Origin: Methyloversatilis universalis EHg5
GTDB lineage: Bacteria; Pseudomonadota; Gammaproteobacteria; Burkholderiales; Rhodocyclaceae
NCBI RefSeq assembly: GCF_000378945.1
Contig: NZ_KB900539.1
Span: 675,241 to 739,240 of the forward strand
Length of the DNA: 64,000 bases
Reading direction: 5' to 3'
A program made the translations under genes and the position numbers. Shown piece by piece: positions 56,981 through 64,000 of the stretch. The notes below the pieces were generated by a model. The model was not told where the DNA came from and did no database searches. It worked only from the letters and a program-made list of their open reading frames with translations. Each line of letters begins with the position of its first letter. Positions within the stretch are counted from its first letter, which is position 1.

Positions 56981-57114
56981 GCGCGCAGGTCCGGCAAGAT
57001 GAATTTCTCAGGGTATCGCCGGCTCAAGATAATTGGAAATGCTTTGAAGTAAGATTCAAATGATTTCCGGTTCTAACCGGCCTGCGGTACTTCCCCCTTC
57101 GACGGACGGCGGAC
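56981..57114. promoter_or_regulatory. Divergent cysB / sulfur operon control region with 34-bp palindrome
   Basis: This AT-rich 134-bp region contains GGAAAT-N2-TTTGAA-N6-TTCAAA-N2-ATTTCC at 57035-57068. All twelve arm bases on each side are perfectly symmetric about 57051.5. It lies 46 bp before cysB and 54 bp before the permease gene, so one dimer or tetramer could control both directions. CysB itself is the obvious candidate binder. Confidence 0.6.
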
Positions 57115-58038
57115 ATGAATCTTCAGCAACTGCGTTACGTGGCCGAAGTGGCCCAGCGCAACCTCAATGTGTCGGAGGCGGCACGGGCCCTGCACACTTC
57201 GCAGTCCGGGGTTTCGCGTCAGATCAGTCTGCTGGAGGAGGAACTGGGCGTCGATGTGTTCGTGCGCCAGGGCAAGCGCCTGGTTGCGGTCACCCGGCCG
57301 GGCGAGGAGGTGATCGCGATCGCCCGGCGCATGCTGCGCGACATCGGCGCGCTGCGGCAGGTGGGGGACGAATACGCCAGCGGCGAACAGGGACGTCTGT
57401 CCATCGCCACCACGCACACCCAGGCCCGTTACGTGCTGCCGCATGTGCTGTCCGAATTCATGCGGGCGCACCCGGGCGTGCAGATCGAGCTGCACCAGGG
57501 CAATCCGACCCAGTGCTGCGAGTACGTGCTGTCGGGCGCGGCTGATCTGGTCATCGCGACCGAAGCGATCGACGAATACGATCTGCTGGTGAGCCTGCCC
57601 TGTTACCAGTGGAACCGCTGCCTGATCGCGCCGCCCGGCCATCCGCTGCTGGACGTGAAGCCGCTGACGCTGGAAGCGATCGCCGACTGGCCGCTGATCA
57701 CCTACGACTTCGCCTTCACCGGTGGCTCCCGGGTGAACCAGACCTTTGCCGAGCGTGGTCTGACACCCCGGGTGGCGATGAGCGCAATCGACGCCGACAT
57801 CATCAAGACCTATGTCGCGCTCGGTCTCGGCGTGGGCATCGTCGCGCAGATGGCTTTCGATGCCGAGCAGGACCGCGGTCTGCGCGCGGTCGACTGCAGC
57901 CACCTGTTCGAGCCCAGCACCACCCGCATCGGCCTGCATCGCAACGGCTGGCTGCGCGGCTACACCTATACCTTCATCGAGGCGTTCGCCGCCGCACTCA
58001 CCCGCGAAGCGGTGGACCGTGCGCTGGGTCGCAGCTGA
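57115..58038 (+). CDS. cysB: CysB-type LysR regulator of sulfur assimilation
   Basis: This 307-residue LysR-family protein begins MNLQQLRYVAEVAQRNLNVS, and SQSGVSRQISLLEEELGVDV is the HTH. The effector domain has the CysB features GRLSIATTHTQARYVLPHV and LPCYQWNR, the residues that bind N-acetylserine or sulfate in relatives. Length is slightly below E. coli CysB (324). It is divergent from the sulfite/APS reductase operon, which it probably activates. Confidence 0.9.
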   Translation: MNLQQLRYVAEVAQRNLNVSEAARALHTSQSGVSRQISLLEEELGVDVFVRQGKRLVAVTRPGEEVIAIARRMLRDIGALRQVGDEYASGEQGRLSIATTHTQARYVLPHVLSEFMRAHPGVQIELHQGNPTQCCEYVLSGAADLVIATEAIDEYDLLVSLPCYQWNRCLIAPPGHPLLDVKPLTLEAIADWPLITYDFAFTGGSRVNQTFAERGLTPRVAMSAIDADIIKTYVALGLGVGIVAQMAFDAEQDRGLRAVDCSHLFEPSTTRIGLHRNGWLRGYTYTFIEAFAAALTREAVDRALGRS

Positions 58039-58124
58039 GGGCGCGGGCACGGCCCTCCGCGTCATGCGGCGGTAATGTCGACCGGCGACAGTGTCGGAAT
58101 TCTTGTCATTCACACCCACTGTCC

Positions 58125-58691
58125 ATGATGTCCGCAGCCCTGCACCCGCTCGAACTCGATTCCGATGGCCGCCACGCACGTCTGGCCGGCGTCACCTATC
58201 TGGCCGGCGGCCTGCTGCGTGCGCGCGACGGCCGCGGCGTGGTGCATCTGACCGAGGCCGAGCGGCCCCGCCATGTGTACAAGTTCATCGGCCCGCTGCC
58301 CGACAGCGGTGCGCTGCAGCACGGCGCGCTCTATGTCGCGCGCTTCGGCGACAACGGTCACGGCCACTGGCTGCCGTTGGTGCCCGCGCGCCAGGGCTTC
58401 CTGCTGTGGGACCCGCAGCTCAAGGTGGGCGAAGTGCTGGCCGATCCCGCCACCGCGGCCCGCCGCGTCGGCGCCACGCCGCTGGACGGACTGTTTTCGG
58501 TACAGTCCCGCCCGGACGGCGGCCAGCTGCTGCTGTGCGGACACGCGGGTCCGGCTCGCGTATGGCGCGAGGCGATGGGCGACGTCGCCAGCCTCACGTT
58601 CGGCTGGCAGGGCGGTCTGCTGCCGGCAGATGAGCGGCCGTCTGCGCTGCACATGCGTGCCCGCCCGGCACTGCAGCTGCTGGCGGGCTGA
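58125..58691 (+). CDS. Short PhoX/DUF839-like protein, possibly a gene remnant
   Basis: This 188-residue protein has no signal peptide. The segment HVYKFIGPLPDSGALQHGAL then YVARFGDNGHGHWLPL, followed by VGATPLDG, resembles the part of PhoX-type (DUF839) phosphatases usually reading like LYVAKF-DG-GEWLPL and GATKMDRPE. Full PhoX proteins are around 600-700 residues with calcium/iron ligands spread over the whole chain, and most of that is absent. Either it is a remnant in good coding state or a compact relative with its own role. Starts at 58125 and 58128 are both possible. The neighbours (cysB and PrsT-like) give no hint. The family match is from memory and needs a profile search. Confidence 0.55.
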   Translation: MMSAALHPLELDSDGRHARLAGVTYLAGGLLRARDGRGVVHLTEAERPRHVYKFIGPLPDSGALQHGALYVARFGDNGHGHWLPLVPARQGFLLWDPQLKVGEVLADPATAARRVGATPLDGLFSVQSRPDGGQLLLCGHAGPARVWREAMGDVASLTFGWQGGLLPADERPSALHMRARPALQLLAG

Positions 58692-58789
58692 ACGGCGACC
58701 GGGCAGGCGCACCGCGTCGTGACGCGGTCGCGCGTACCGGCTCCGGCACGGACCTATACTCGGGCGCCTCGACAACCCGACGGTCGCCC

Positions 58790-61594
58790 ATGATGTCCTA
58801 TCGTTCTTCCCTGGCCGCCGCCCTGATCGCAACAGGGCTGTTCGCGTTCTCGCCGGTACAGGCCGCCGATGCAGCCGGCCGCTATTACGAGGACGCGCTG
58901 GTCCGCTTCGAGAAGAAGGACGACGCCGGCGCCATCATCCAGCTCAAGAACGCGCTCAAGGCCGATCCGAATTTCCTGGCCGCGCACATGCTTCTCGGTC
59001 GCGCCGCGCTGCGCAAGGGCGACTACGCCGCTGCCGAAGTGGCGCTGCGCGAGGCGCAGAAGCGCGGCGTGTCGCGGGCCGAGTACATCGTGCCGCTGGC
59101 CAATCTGCTGCTGGCCATCGGCCGGCAGAAGGAAGTGCTGGAAACCCTGCAGGTCGACGATCTGCCGCCAGGCGTGCGCTACGAGATGACGCTGGTGCGT
59201 GCCAAGGCCTATCTGGAACTGGGGCAGTATCCGCAGGCGCTGGCCACGGTGAAGGAGGCGCGTACTCAGAACGCCTCGGCCGCTTCCGCGGTGGTGCTGC
59301 AGTCGCGCATCGCGCTGCAGGCTGGCCGGCCGGACGAGGCTGCGTCGCTCGCCGAACAGGCCACGTCGATGGCGCCATCCGATACCGACGCCTGGGGACA
59401 GCGCGCTGCCGTGGCCTATGCGGCAGGGCAACTCAGCCAGGCCCTGGGTTACTACGACCGGGCGGTACAGTTCGGGCCCGACAATGGCGAAGCGCTGCTC
59501 GGCCGCGGCTCGGTGCTGATGGATCTCGGCCGCATGCAGGATGCCAAGCAGTCGCTGCTGCGCTCATCGGACGCCGACGTGACCGAACCGCGTGCGGCCT
59601 ATCTGCGTGCGGTCATTGCCGAAAGCGAGGGCAACAAGGACGAGGCGCGCAAGCTGCTCAGTGAAGTCGCTGGCCTGATCGACCCGCTGCCGCGCTCGGT
59701 GCTGACCAGCCGCTCCCATCTTGCGCTGATCGCCGGTCTGTCTCACCTCGCAATGGGGGGCGCGGTGAAGGCAAAAGAGTACTTCGAGCTGCACATACGT
59801 TTTTTCCCGCAGCAGATGGCCGCTCGCAAGCCGCTCGCATCGCTGCAGCTTGCGATGGATGAACCTGCGGCCGCCATTTCGACGCTGGAGCCGTTGATGC
59901 GCAGCGGGGGGGCGCGTGACCCGGAAGTGCTGACGCTGATGGCCAATGCCTACAGCAAGCTGAAGCGCTATCAGCAGGCCACCGAATTGCTTGAACAGGC
60001 CGCCAAGCTGGGCAATTCGTCTCAGGTCCGCACCTCGCTCGGTCTCAGCCTGATCGGCGGCAAGCAGACCGCGCTGGGTACCGAACAGCTGCGCAACGCG
60101 CTCAGGGAAGATCCCGGTCAGGCGCGGGCCAGTACCGCACTGGCGCTGGTGGCGCTGCGCGAGAACCAGCCGCGCAAGGCGGTTGAACTGATGGAAGCCG
60201 TGGTCAAGCGGGAGCCGGGCAATCTGGCGGCGCTCAATCTGCTCGGTGTTGCGCGTGCCGCGGCACGGGATTTCGCCGGCGCGCGCAAGGCCTACGAGAA
60301 GGTGATGGCCGCCGATCCGAAGTTCGACGGCGTCAAGCTCAACCTCGCCCGGCTCGACATCGCCGAAGGCAAGCCCGACCAGGCCCGGGCACGGCTCGAC
60401 GCCCTGCTCAAGGAAAAACCGGATCAGGCTTCCGCGCTGTTCGAGCGGGCCATGCTCGACGCGTCGACCGGCCGTTCCGCTGATGCGCTGCGCGGACTGG
60501 AAACCCTGCACGCCAAGCATCTGAACCATGTCGAAGGCCGGGTAGCGCTGATTGACCTGTATCTGCAGACCGGCGCGCTGGACAAGGCGCTCGAAACAGC
60601 CAAGGGCGTGAGTCAGGGGCAGCCTGGCTATCTGCAGGTGCAGGGCGCGCTGGCACGGGTACAGCTGGCCCGCGGTGACGCCACGGGCGCCCGTTCAACG
60701 CTGACCGCGATGACCCGGGTGGCGGATTTCGATCCGGGTGCCCAATACCGTATTGCCCAGCTGCAGCGTCTGGCCGGCAATCCGGCCGGCGCTGCCTACA
60801 GTCTGGAAAAAGCGCTCCAGGGTGATCCGGGTTTCGTGCCTGCCAAGATCATGCAAGCGGATCTGCTGCTGGCCGAGGGCCAGATCGACAAGGCCGATGC
60901 ACGTGCGCAGGAGGTGCTGAAATCGCCGGCTGCGCCGGCCGACGCCTATCGTGTGGCTGGCGACGCGGCGATGGCCCGCAGCCGCTGGAGCGACGCAATC
61001 GCCCACTATCGCAGCGCGCTCGGGCGCGGTGCCGGTGCGGACGTGGCCGGACGGCTGTACGAAGCCCATCGCCGCGCTGGCTCGCAGCAGCAGGGGCGAG
61101 CGGCGATCGAGGCACTGGTCCGGGAGCGACCGAAGGACATGGCGGTCCGCCTGTTGCTGTCGCAGGTGCAGACCGCTGCCGGCCAGCTCAAGGAAGCCCG
61201 TGCCACGCTGGAAGGTGTCATCAAGAGCGTCGGTGAATCGGCGCCGGTGCTGAACAACCTCGCCAATCTGCAGTGGCAGATGCAGGACCCCGCCGCCCAG
61301 CAGACCGCTGAGCGTGCGTTCAAGCTGGCGCCGTCCGACCCGGTGGTGCTCGACACGCTGGGCTGGATACTGGCCCAGAAGGGGCAGCACGACCTCGCGC
61401 TGCGCCATCTGCGCGAAGCCCGTCTGCGCAGTCCGCAGAATCCGGAAATCCGTTACCACCTCGGTTGGGCGCTGGCCAAGGCCGGTCGTGTCAGCGAAGC
61501 CCGGCAGGAACTGGACGCAGCCCTCCAGGCGGGCGTGTCCTTTCCGGGCGACGACAAGGCACGCGCGCTGCGCACGGAGCTGGGGCCGCGCTGA
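58790..61594 (+). CDS. prsT: PrsT-like TPR protein of the PEP-CTERM/exosortase system
   Basis: This 934-residue secreted or periplasmic protein has a Sec signal peptide (cleavage after SPVQA near residue 25) and about twenty tetratricopeptide repeats. Examples are LNLLGVARAAARDFAGARKA near residue 485 and LGWILAQKGQHDLALRHLRE near 860. Length and repeat layout fit PrsT, the TPR protein coded near exosortase A (XrtA) clusters. Family members are usually described as lipoproteins, but no cysteine lipobox is visible here. ATGs at 58790 and 58793 both work. A TATACT box at 58755-58760 is a possible -10. A PEP-CTERM substrate gene follows. Confidence 0.82.
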   Translation: MMSYRSSLAAALIATGLFAFSPVQAADAAGRYYEDALVRFEKKDDAGAIIQLKNALKADPNFLAAHMLLGRAALRKGDYAAAEVALREAQKRGVSRAEYIVPLANLLLAIGRQKEVLETLQVDDLPPGVRYEMTLVRAKAYLELGQYPQALATVKEARTQNASAASAVVLQSRIALQAGRPDEAASLAEQATSMAPSDTDAWGQRAAVAYAAGQLSQALGYYDRAVQFGPDNGEALLGRGSVLMDLGRMQDAKQSLLRSSDADVTEPRAAYLRAVIAESEGNKDEARKLLSEVAGLIDPLPRSVLTSRSHLALIAGLSHLAMGGAVKAKEYFELHIRFFPQQMAARKPLASLQLAMDEPAAAISTLEPLMRSGGARDPEVLTLMANAYSKLKRYQQATELLEQAAKLGNSSQVRTSLGLSLIGGKQTALGTEQLRNALREDPGQARASTALALVALRENQPRKAVELMEAVVKREPGNLAALNLLGVARAAARDFAGARKAYEKVMAADPKFDGVKLNLARLDIAEGKPDQARARLDALLKEKPDQASALFERAMLDASTGRSADALRGLETLHAKHLNHVEGRVALIDLYLQTGALDKALETAKGVSQGQPGYLQVQGALARVQLARGDATGARSTLTAMTRVADFDPGAQYRIAQLQRLAGNPAGAAYSLEKALQGDPGFVPAKIMQADLLLAEGQIDKADARAQEVLKSPAAPADAYRVAGDAAMARSRWSDAIAHYRSALGRGAGADVAGRLYEAHRRAGSQQQGRAAIEALVRERPKDMAVRLLLSQVQTAAGQLKEARATLEGVIKSVGESAPVLNNLANLQWQMQDPAAQQTAERAFKLAPSDPVVLDTLGWILAQKGQHDLALRHLREARLRSPQNPEIRYHLGWALAKAGRVSEARQELDAALQAGVSFPGDDKARALRTELGPR

Positions 61595-61602
61595 AGGTGT
61601 CG

Positions 61603-61637
61603 GTAATATTTACACTACAGATTTTTACACTCTGTAA
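61603..61637 (+). promoter_or_regulatory. Candidate activator-binding dyads upstream of the sigma-54 promoter
   Basis: An AT-rich island holds GTAA-N3-TTAC (61603-61613), TTAC-N5-GTAA (61625-61637) and two direct copies of TTTACACT (61609-61616 and 61624-61631). They lie about 55-90 bp before the predicted start of transcription, where sigma-54 activators such as PrsR bind. Confidence 0.45.
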
Positions 61638-61665
61638 TGTATTGAATTAAAAAGACTTATTTTGC

Positions 61666-61682
61666 CTGGCCCTTATCTTGCT
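61666..61682 (+). promoter_or_regulatory. Sigma-54 (-24/-12) promoter of the PEP-CTERM gene
   Basis: CTGGCCCTTATCTTGCT fits the consensus YTGGCACG-N4-TTGCW. GG is at 61668-61669 and GC at 61680-61681, with the obligatory 10 bp between. Predicted transcription start is near 61693, 36 bp before the ATG. PEP-CTERM genes in XrtA systems are known to be driven by PrsK/PrsR with RpoN. Confidence 0.8.
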
Positions 61683-61728
61683 AATGAGAGGCCAAGACAG
61701 CAATGTCCCCTTTCACCAAGGAACGACA

Positions 61729-62517
61729 ATGAACAAAAAACTGATCCGGATTCTGGGTGCGGTGATGATCGCCGGCTTCGGCACCGCAGCGTCTGCAGCT
61801 GACTACTCGTGGGCCTTCACGTCCAACGCGACGTCGTCGACCAGCGCGACGGGCTTTGGCAGCAACATCACGGAATTTTCCGCGATGAACTACACCAACG
61901 CCGCAGGCCAGACCGTCAATATTCAGGGCTTTGCGAACACCGCGACCGGTTCCACCATCGAACGTGCCTACCTGACCTATCAGGGCACCAGCGGCCTGGG
62001 CATGACCAGCCGTGATTCGACCGCCAACGACGAAGTGACCTCCACCGGTTCCGCTCAGACGGCAAACGGCCAGCACGCGCTGGACAATGCCGGCGCGATG
62101 GAAAGCATGCTGTTTTCCTTCGGCTCTGACATGACTCTGGGCCTGGTCGACATCGGCTGGTACAGCACCGATTCCGACCTGACCGTGTATGCCTACACCG
62201 GTGCTTCGGTGGCTGACATCACCACGACGATTTCCGGCAAGACCTTCTCGACCCTGACCGGCTGGACCAAGGTTGGCGATTTCGCCGGCAACAGCGATCC
62301 GCGCGCCACCACCAATTCCACGTATTCACGTTACTGGCTGGTCACCCCGGGTTCGACCGCCGATGCGCTGGACTATGTGAAGATCGCCGGCGTCACCGCG
62401 ACCACCAAGCCGGTCACCCCGCCGCCGCCGGCTGTGCCGGAACCCGCTTCGCTGGCGCTGATCGGTACCGCGCTGGCAGGCATGGTGGCTGTCCGCCGCC
62501 GCCGCAAGGCAGCCTGA
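61729..62517 (+). CDS. PEP-CTERM sorting-signal exported protein
   Basis: This 262-residue exported protein has a signal peptide MNKKLIRILGAVMIAGFGTA with cleavage at ASA-AD. The mature domain is rich in Ser/Thr/Gly/Asn (residues about 25-225), typical of these surface proteins. A proline linker TKPVTPPPPA leads to the sorting signal: VPEPASL (PEP at 237-239), a hydrophobic helix and the basic tail RRRRKAA. Exosortase should cut at the signal and pass the protein to the cell surface or matrix. The frame is open to 61678, but the ATG at 61729 follows AAGGAACG and begins the signal peptide. No enzyme domain recognised. Confidence 0.92.
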   Translation: MNKKLIRILGAVMIAGFGTAASAADYSWAFTSNATSSTSATGFGSNITEFSAMNYTNAAGQTVNIQGFANTATGSTIERAYLTYQGTSGLGMTSRDSTANDEVTSTGSAQTANGQHALDNAGAMESMLFSFGSDMTLGLVDIGWYSTDSDLTVYAYTGASVADITTTISGKTFSTLTGWTKVGDFAGNSDPRATTNSTYSRYWLVTPGSTADALDYVKIAGVTATTKPVTPPPPAVPEPASLALIGTALAGMVAVRRRRKAA

Positions 62518-62530
62518 GTCTTACCGGCTG

Positions 62531-62561
62531 AAAAAAACCGCGCTACGGCGCGGTTTTTTTT
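62531..62561. terminator. Bidirectional terminator
   Basis: CCGCGC at 62538-62543 and GCGCGG at 62548-62553 form a stem with loop TACG, flanked by A7 and T8. It can serve both the PEP-CTERM gene and the convergent ABC exporter. Confidence 0.92.
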
Positions 62562-62637
62562 CGTCCATCGTCTTCCCGTCCCGGGCCCGTTTCCGTCATC
62601 GGCCTCCGCCGACGGAAGTGCCGGGCGCGGTCATGGA

Positions 62638-64000
62638 TCATGCCGCCACCTCGGGTACCGCCTCAGCGGCATCTTCCTGCGCTTGCAGCGCCCACATCTG
62701 CGCATAGGCGCCGTCCAGCGCAAGCAGTTCGGCGTGGCTGCCGCGTTCGATGATGTGGCCGCCTTCCATCACCAGAATCTGGTCCGCGTCCATGATGGTG
62801 GACAGCCGGTGCGCGATCACCAGCGTGGTGTGGCCGCGCGCAATCTGTTCGAGCTGGCCCTGTATGGCCTGTTCGGTGCGTGAATCCAGCGCCGAGGTCG
62901 CTTCGTCGAAAATCAGGATGGGCGGATTCTTCAGCAGCGCGCGCGCGATGGCCACCCGCTGCTTCTCGCCGCCGGACAGTTTCAGCCCGCGTTCGCCCAC
63001 CTTCGTTGCGTAGCCGTCCGGCAGCTTCTGCACGAAGTCGTGCAGCTGGGCGGCGCGGCTTGCCGCCTCGACCTCGGCGGCCGACGCACTGACCCGGCCG
63101 TACTGGATGTTGTAGTGGATGCTGTCGTTGAACAGCACCGTGTCCTGCGGAACGATGCCGATGGCGCCGCGCAGGCTGTCCTGGGTGAGCCGGCGGATGT
63201 CGTGGCCGTTGATCGTGATCCGGCCGCCGCCCTCGCTCACGTCGTAGAAGCGGTAGAGCAGGCGGGCCAGCGTCGATTTGCCGGAGCCGGAATGGCCGAC
63301 CACCGCGACCCGGCCACCGGCCGGAATCGTGAAATCGACATCGAACAGGATCTGCCGCGCCGGCTCGTAGCCGAAATTCACCTGCTGGAAGCGCACTTCG
63401 CAGGGGCCGGCCGGCAGCGACACCGCATCCGGCACGTCCGCCACTTCGCGGTGGGTGTCCATCAGCGCGAACATGCGCTCGATGTCGGTCAGCGACTGGC
63501 GGATTTCCCGGTACAGCACGCCGAGGAAGTTCAGCGGAATGTAGAGCTGGATCATGAAGGCATTGACCAGCACGATGTCGCCCAGCGTCATCCGCCCCTC
63601 GGCCACGCCCACGGTCGCCCGCCACATCATCAGCGCCACGCCTGTGGCGATGATGGCGGCCTGACCCATGTTGAGCCACGACAGCGACACCTGGCTGCGC
63701 TCCTGCGCGCGCTGCCAGTGCGCCAGCTGCTCGTCGTAGCGCCGGGCCTCGAATTCCTCGTTGTTGAAATACTTCACCGTCTCGTAGTTCAGCAGGCTGT
63801 CGATCGCCCGCGTGTTGGCGGCTGAATCCAGCTCATTGGCTTCGCGCCGGATCTGGGTGCGCCAGTTGGTGACGGTGACCGTGAAGGTGATGTAGAGCGC
63901 CAGCGTGACGAAGGTGATGAGCGCGAAACTCGCTTCGTACTGCACCGCCAGAATGCCCAGCACCAGTCCGATCTCGACCAGCGTGGGCAGGATGGAATAC
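62638..64000 (-). CDS. ATM1-type ABC exporter, N-terminus beyond the window
   Basis: The visible 453 residues include the later part of the membrane domain and the whole ATPase. The frame stays open to the window edge (upstream codons read YSILPTLVEIGLVLG), so the start lies outside. NYETVKYFNNEEFEARRYDE and QLYIPLNFLGVLYREIRQSL mark the ATM1/heavy-metal-tolerance branch. The ATPase has Walker A GHSGSGKSTLARLL, Q-loop IGIVPQDTVLFND, signature LSGGEKQRVAIARALL, Walker B ILIFDEATSALD and the switch histidine in VIAHRLST. Relatives export glutathione-metal or persulfide species, homologous to mitochondrial Atm1. It is convergent with the PEP-CTERM gene. Confidence 0.9.
   Translation of the reverse strand, partial: YSILPTLVEIGLVLGILAVQYEASFALITFVTLALYITFTVTVTNWRTQIRREANELDSAANTRAIDSLLNYETVKYFNNEEFEARRYDEQLAHWQRAQERSQVSLSWLNMGQAAIIATGVALMMWRATVGVAEGRMTLGDIVLVNAFMIQLYIPLNFLGVLYREIRQSLTDIERMFALMDTHREVADVPDAVSLPAGPCEVRFQQVNFGYEPARQILFDVDFTIPAGGRVAVVGHSGSGKSTLARLLYRFYDVSEGGGRITINGHDIRRLTQDSLRGAIGIVPQDTVLFNDSIHYNIQYGRVSASAAEVEAASRAAQLHDFVQKLPDGYATKVGERGLKLSGGEKQRVAIARALLKNPPILIFDEATSALDSRTEQAIQGQLEQIARGHTTLVIAHRLSTIMDADQILVMEGGHIIERGSHAELLALDGAYAQMWALQAQEDAAEAVPEVAA

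Noticed and set aside
58692-58789. Sigma-54 promoter upstream of the PrsT-like gene
   Set aside because: Searched for GG-N10-GC with TGGC and TTGC context and found none; only a TATACT -10-like box without a good -35.

Overview
The window is 64 kb of GC-rich, gene-dense DNA from a betaproteobacterium. The evidence is the gene order (tRNA-Tyr/Gly/Thr, tuf, tRNA-Trp, secE, nusG, rplKAJL, rpoBC, then the str, S10, spc and alpha clusters), an OxyR/Dps/peroxiredoxin-glutaredoxin locus, a bioAFHCD cluster, a CysB-linked sulfite reductase locus, and a PEP-CTERM protein with a PrsT-like TPR protein. The last pair points to Rhodocyclales or a relative (a Methyloversatilis-like organism is my best guess). 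That placement is inference, not a database result.

Layout. (1) 1-10968: a minus-strand operon (cytochrome b561, response regulator, spermidine-synthase-like protein, sensor kinase) diverges from a plus-strand operon (TolC-type outer membrane factor, periplasmic adaptor, heavy-metal-type RND pump, LTA-synthase-like sulfatase-fold protein) that ends in a strong terminator. (2) 10993-14825: oxidative stress genes. oxyR-dps runs on the minus strand, divergent from a fused peroxiredoxin-glutaredoxin and a dihydrolipoamide-dehydrogenase-type flavoprotein. (3) 14929-19646: biotin genes bioA-F-H-C-D, mostly with 4-8 bp overlaps. (4) 19667-52250: the translation/transcription supercluster, with four tRNAs, secE, nusG, about thirty ribosomal protein genes, rpoB, rpoC, rpoA, fusA, two tuf copies, secY and infA. 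It closes with a strong terminator after rplQ. (5) 52315-58038: sulfur assimilation. A minus-strand operon (TauE/SafE permease, sulfite reductase hemoprotein, DUF934, APS reductase, SUMT) lies divergent from a cysB-like regulator, with a 34-bp interrupted palindrome between them. (6) 58125-62517: a short PhoX-like protein, a PrsT-like TPR protein and a PEP-CTERM protein preceded by a good sigma-54 promoter. (7) 62638-end: an ATM1-type ABC exporter, cut by the window edge.

Most notable points. The first tuf copy carries a one-base insertion relative to an otherwise apparently identical second copy, so it is either a real frameshifted pseudogene or a sequence error. A spermidine-synthase-like gene is translationally embedded between a response regulator and its kinase, divergent from a metal-type RND pump. 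The PEP-CTERM gene has a textbook -24/-12 promoter and candidate upstream activator dyads. A 188-residue protein matches only part of PhoX-type (DUF839) proteins. I saw no CRISPR array, insertion sequence, prophage or integrase.
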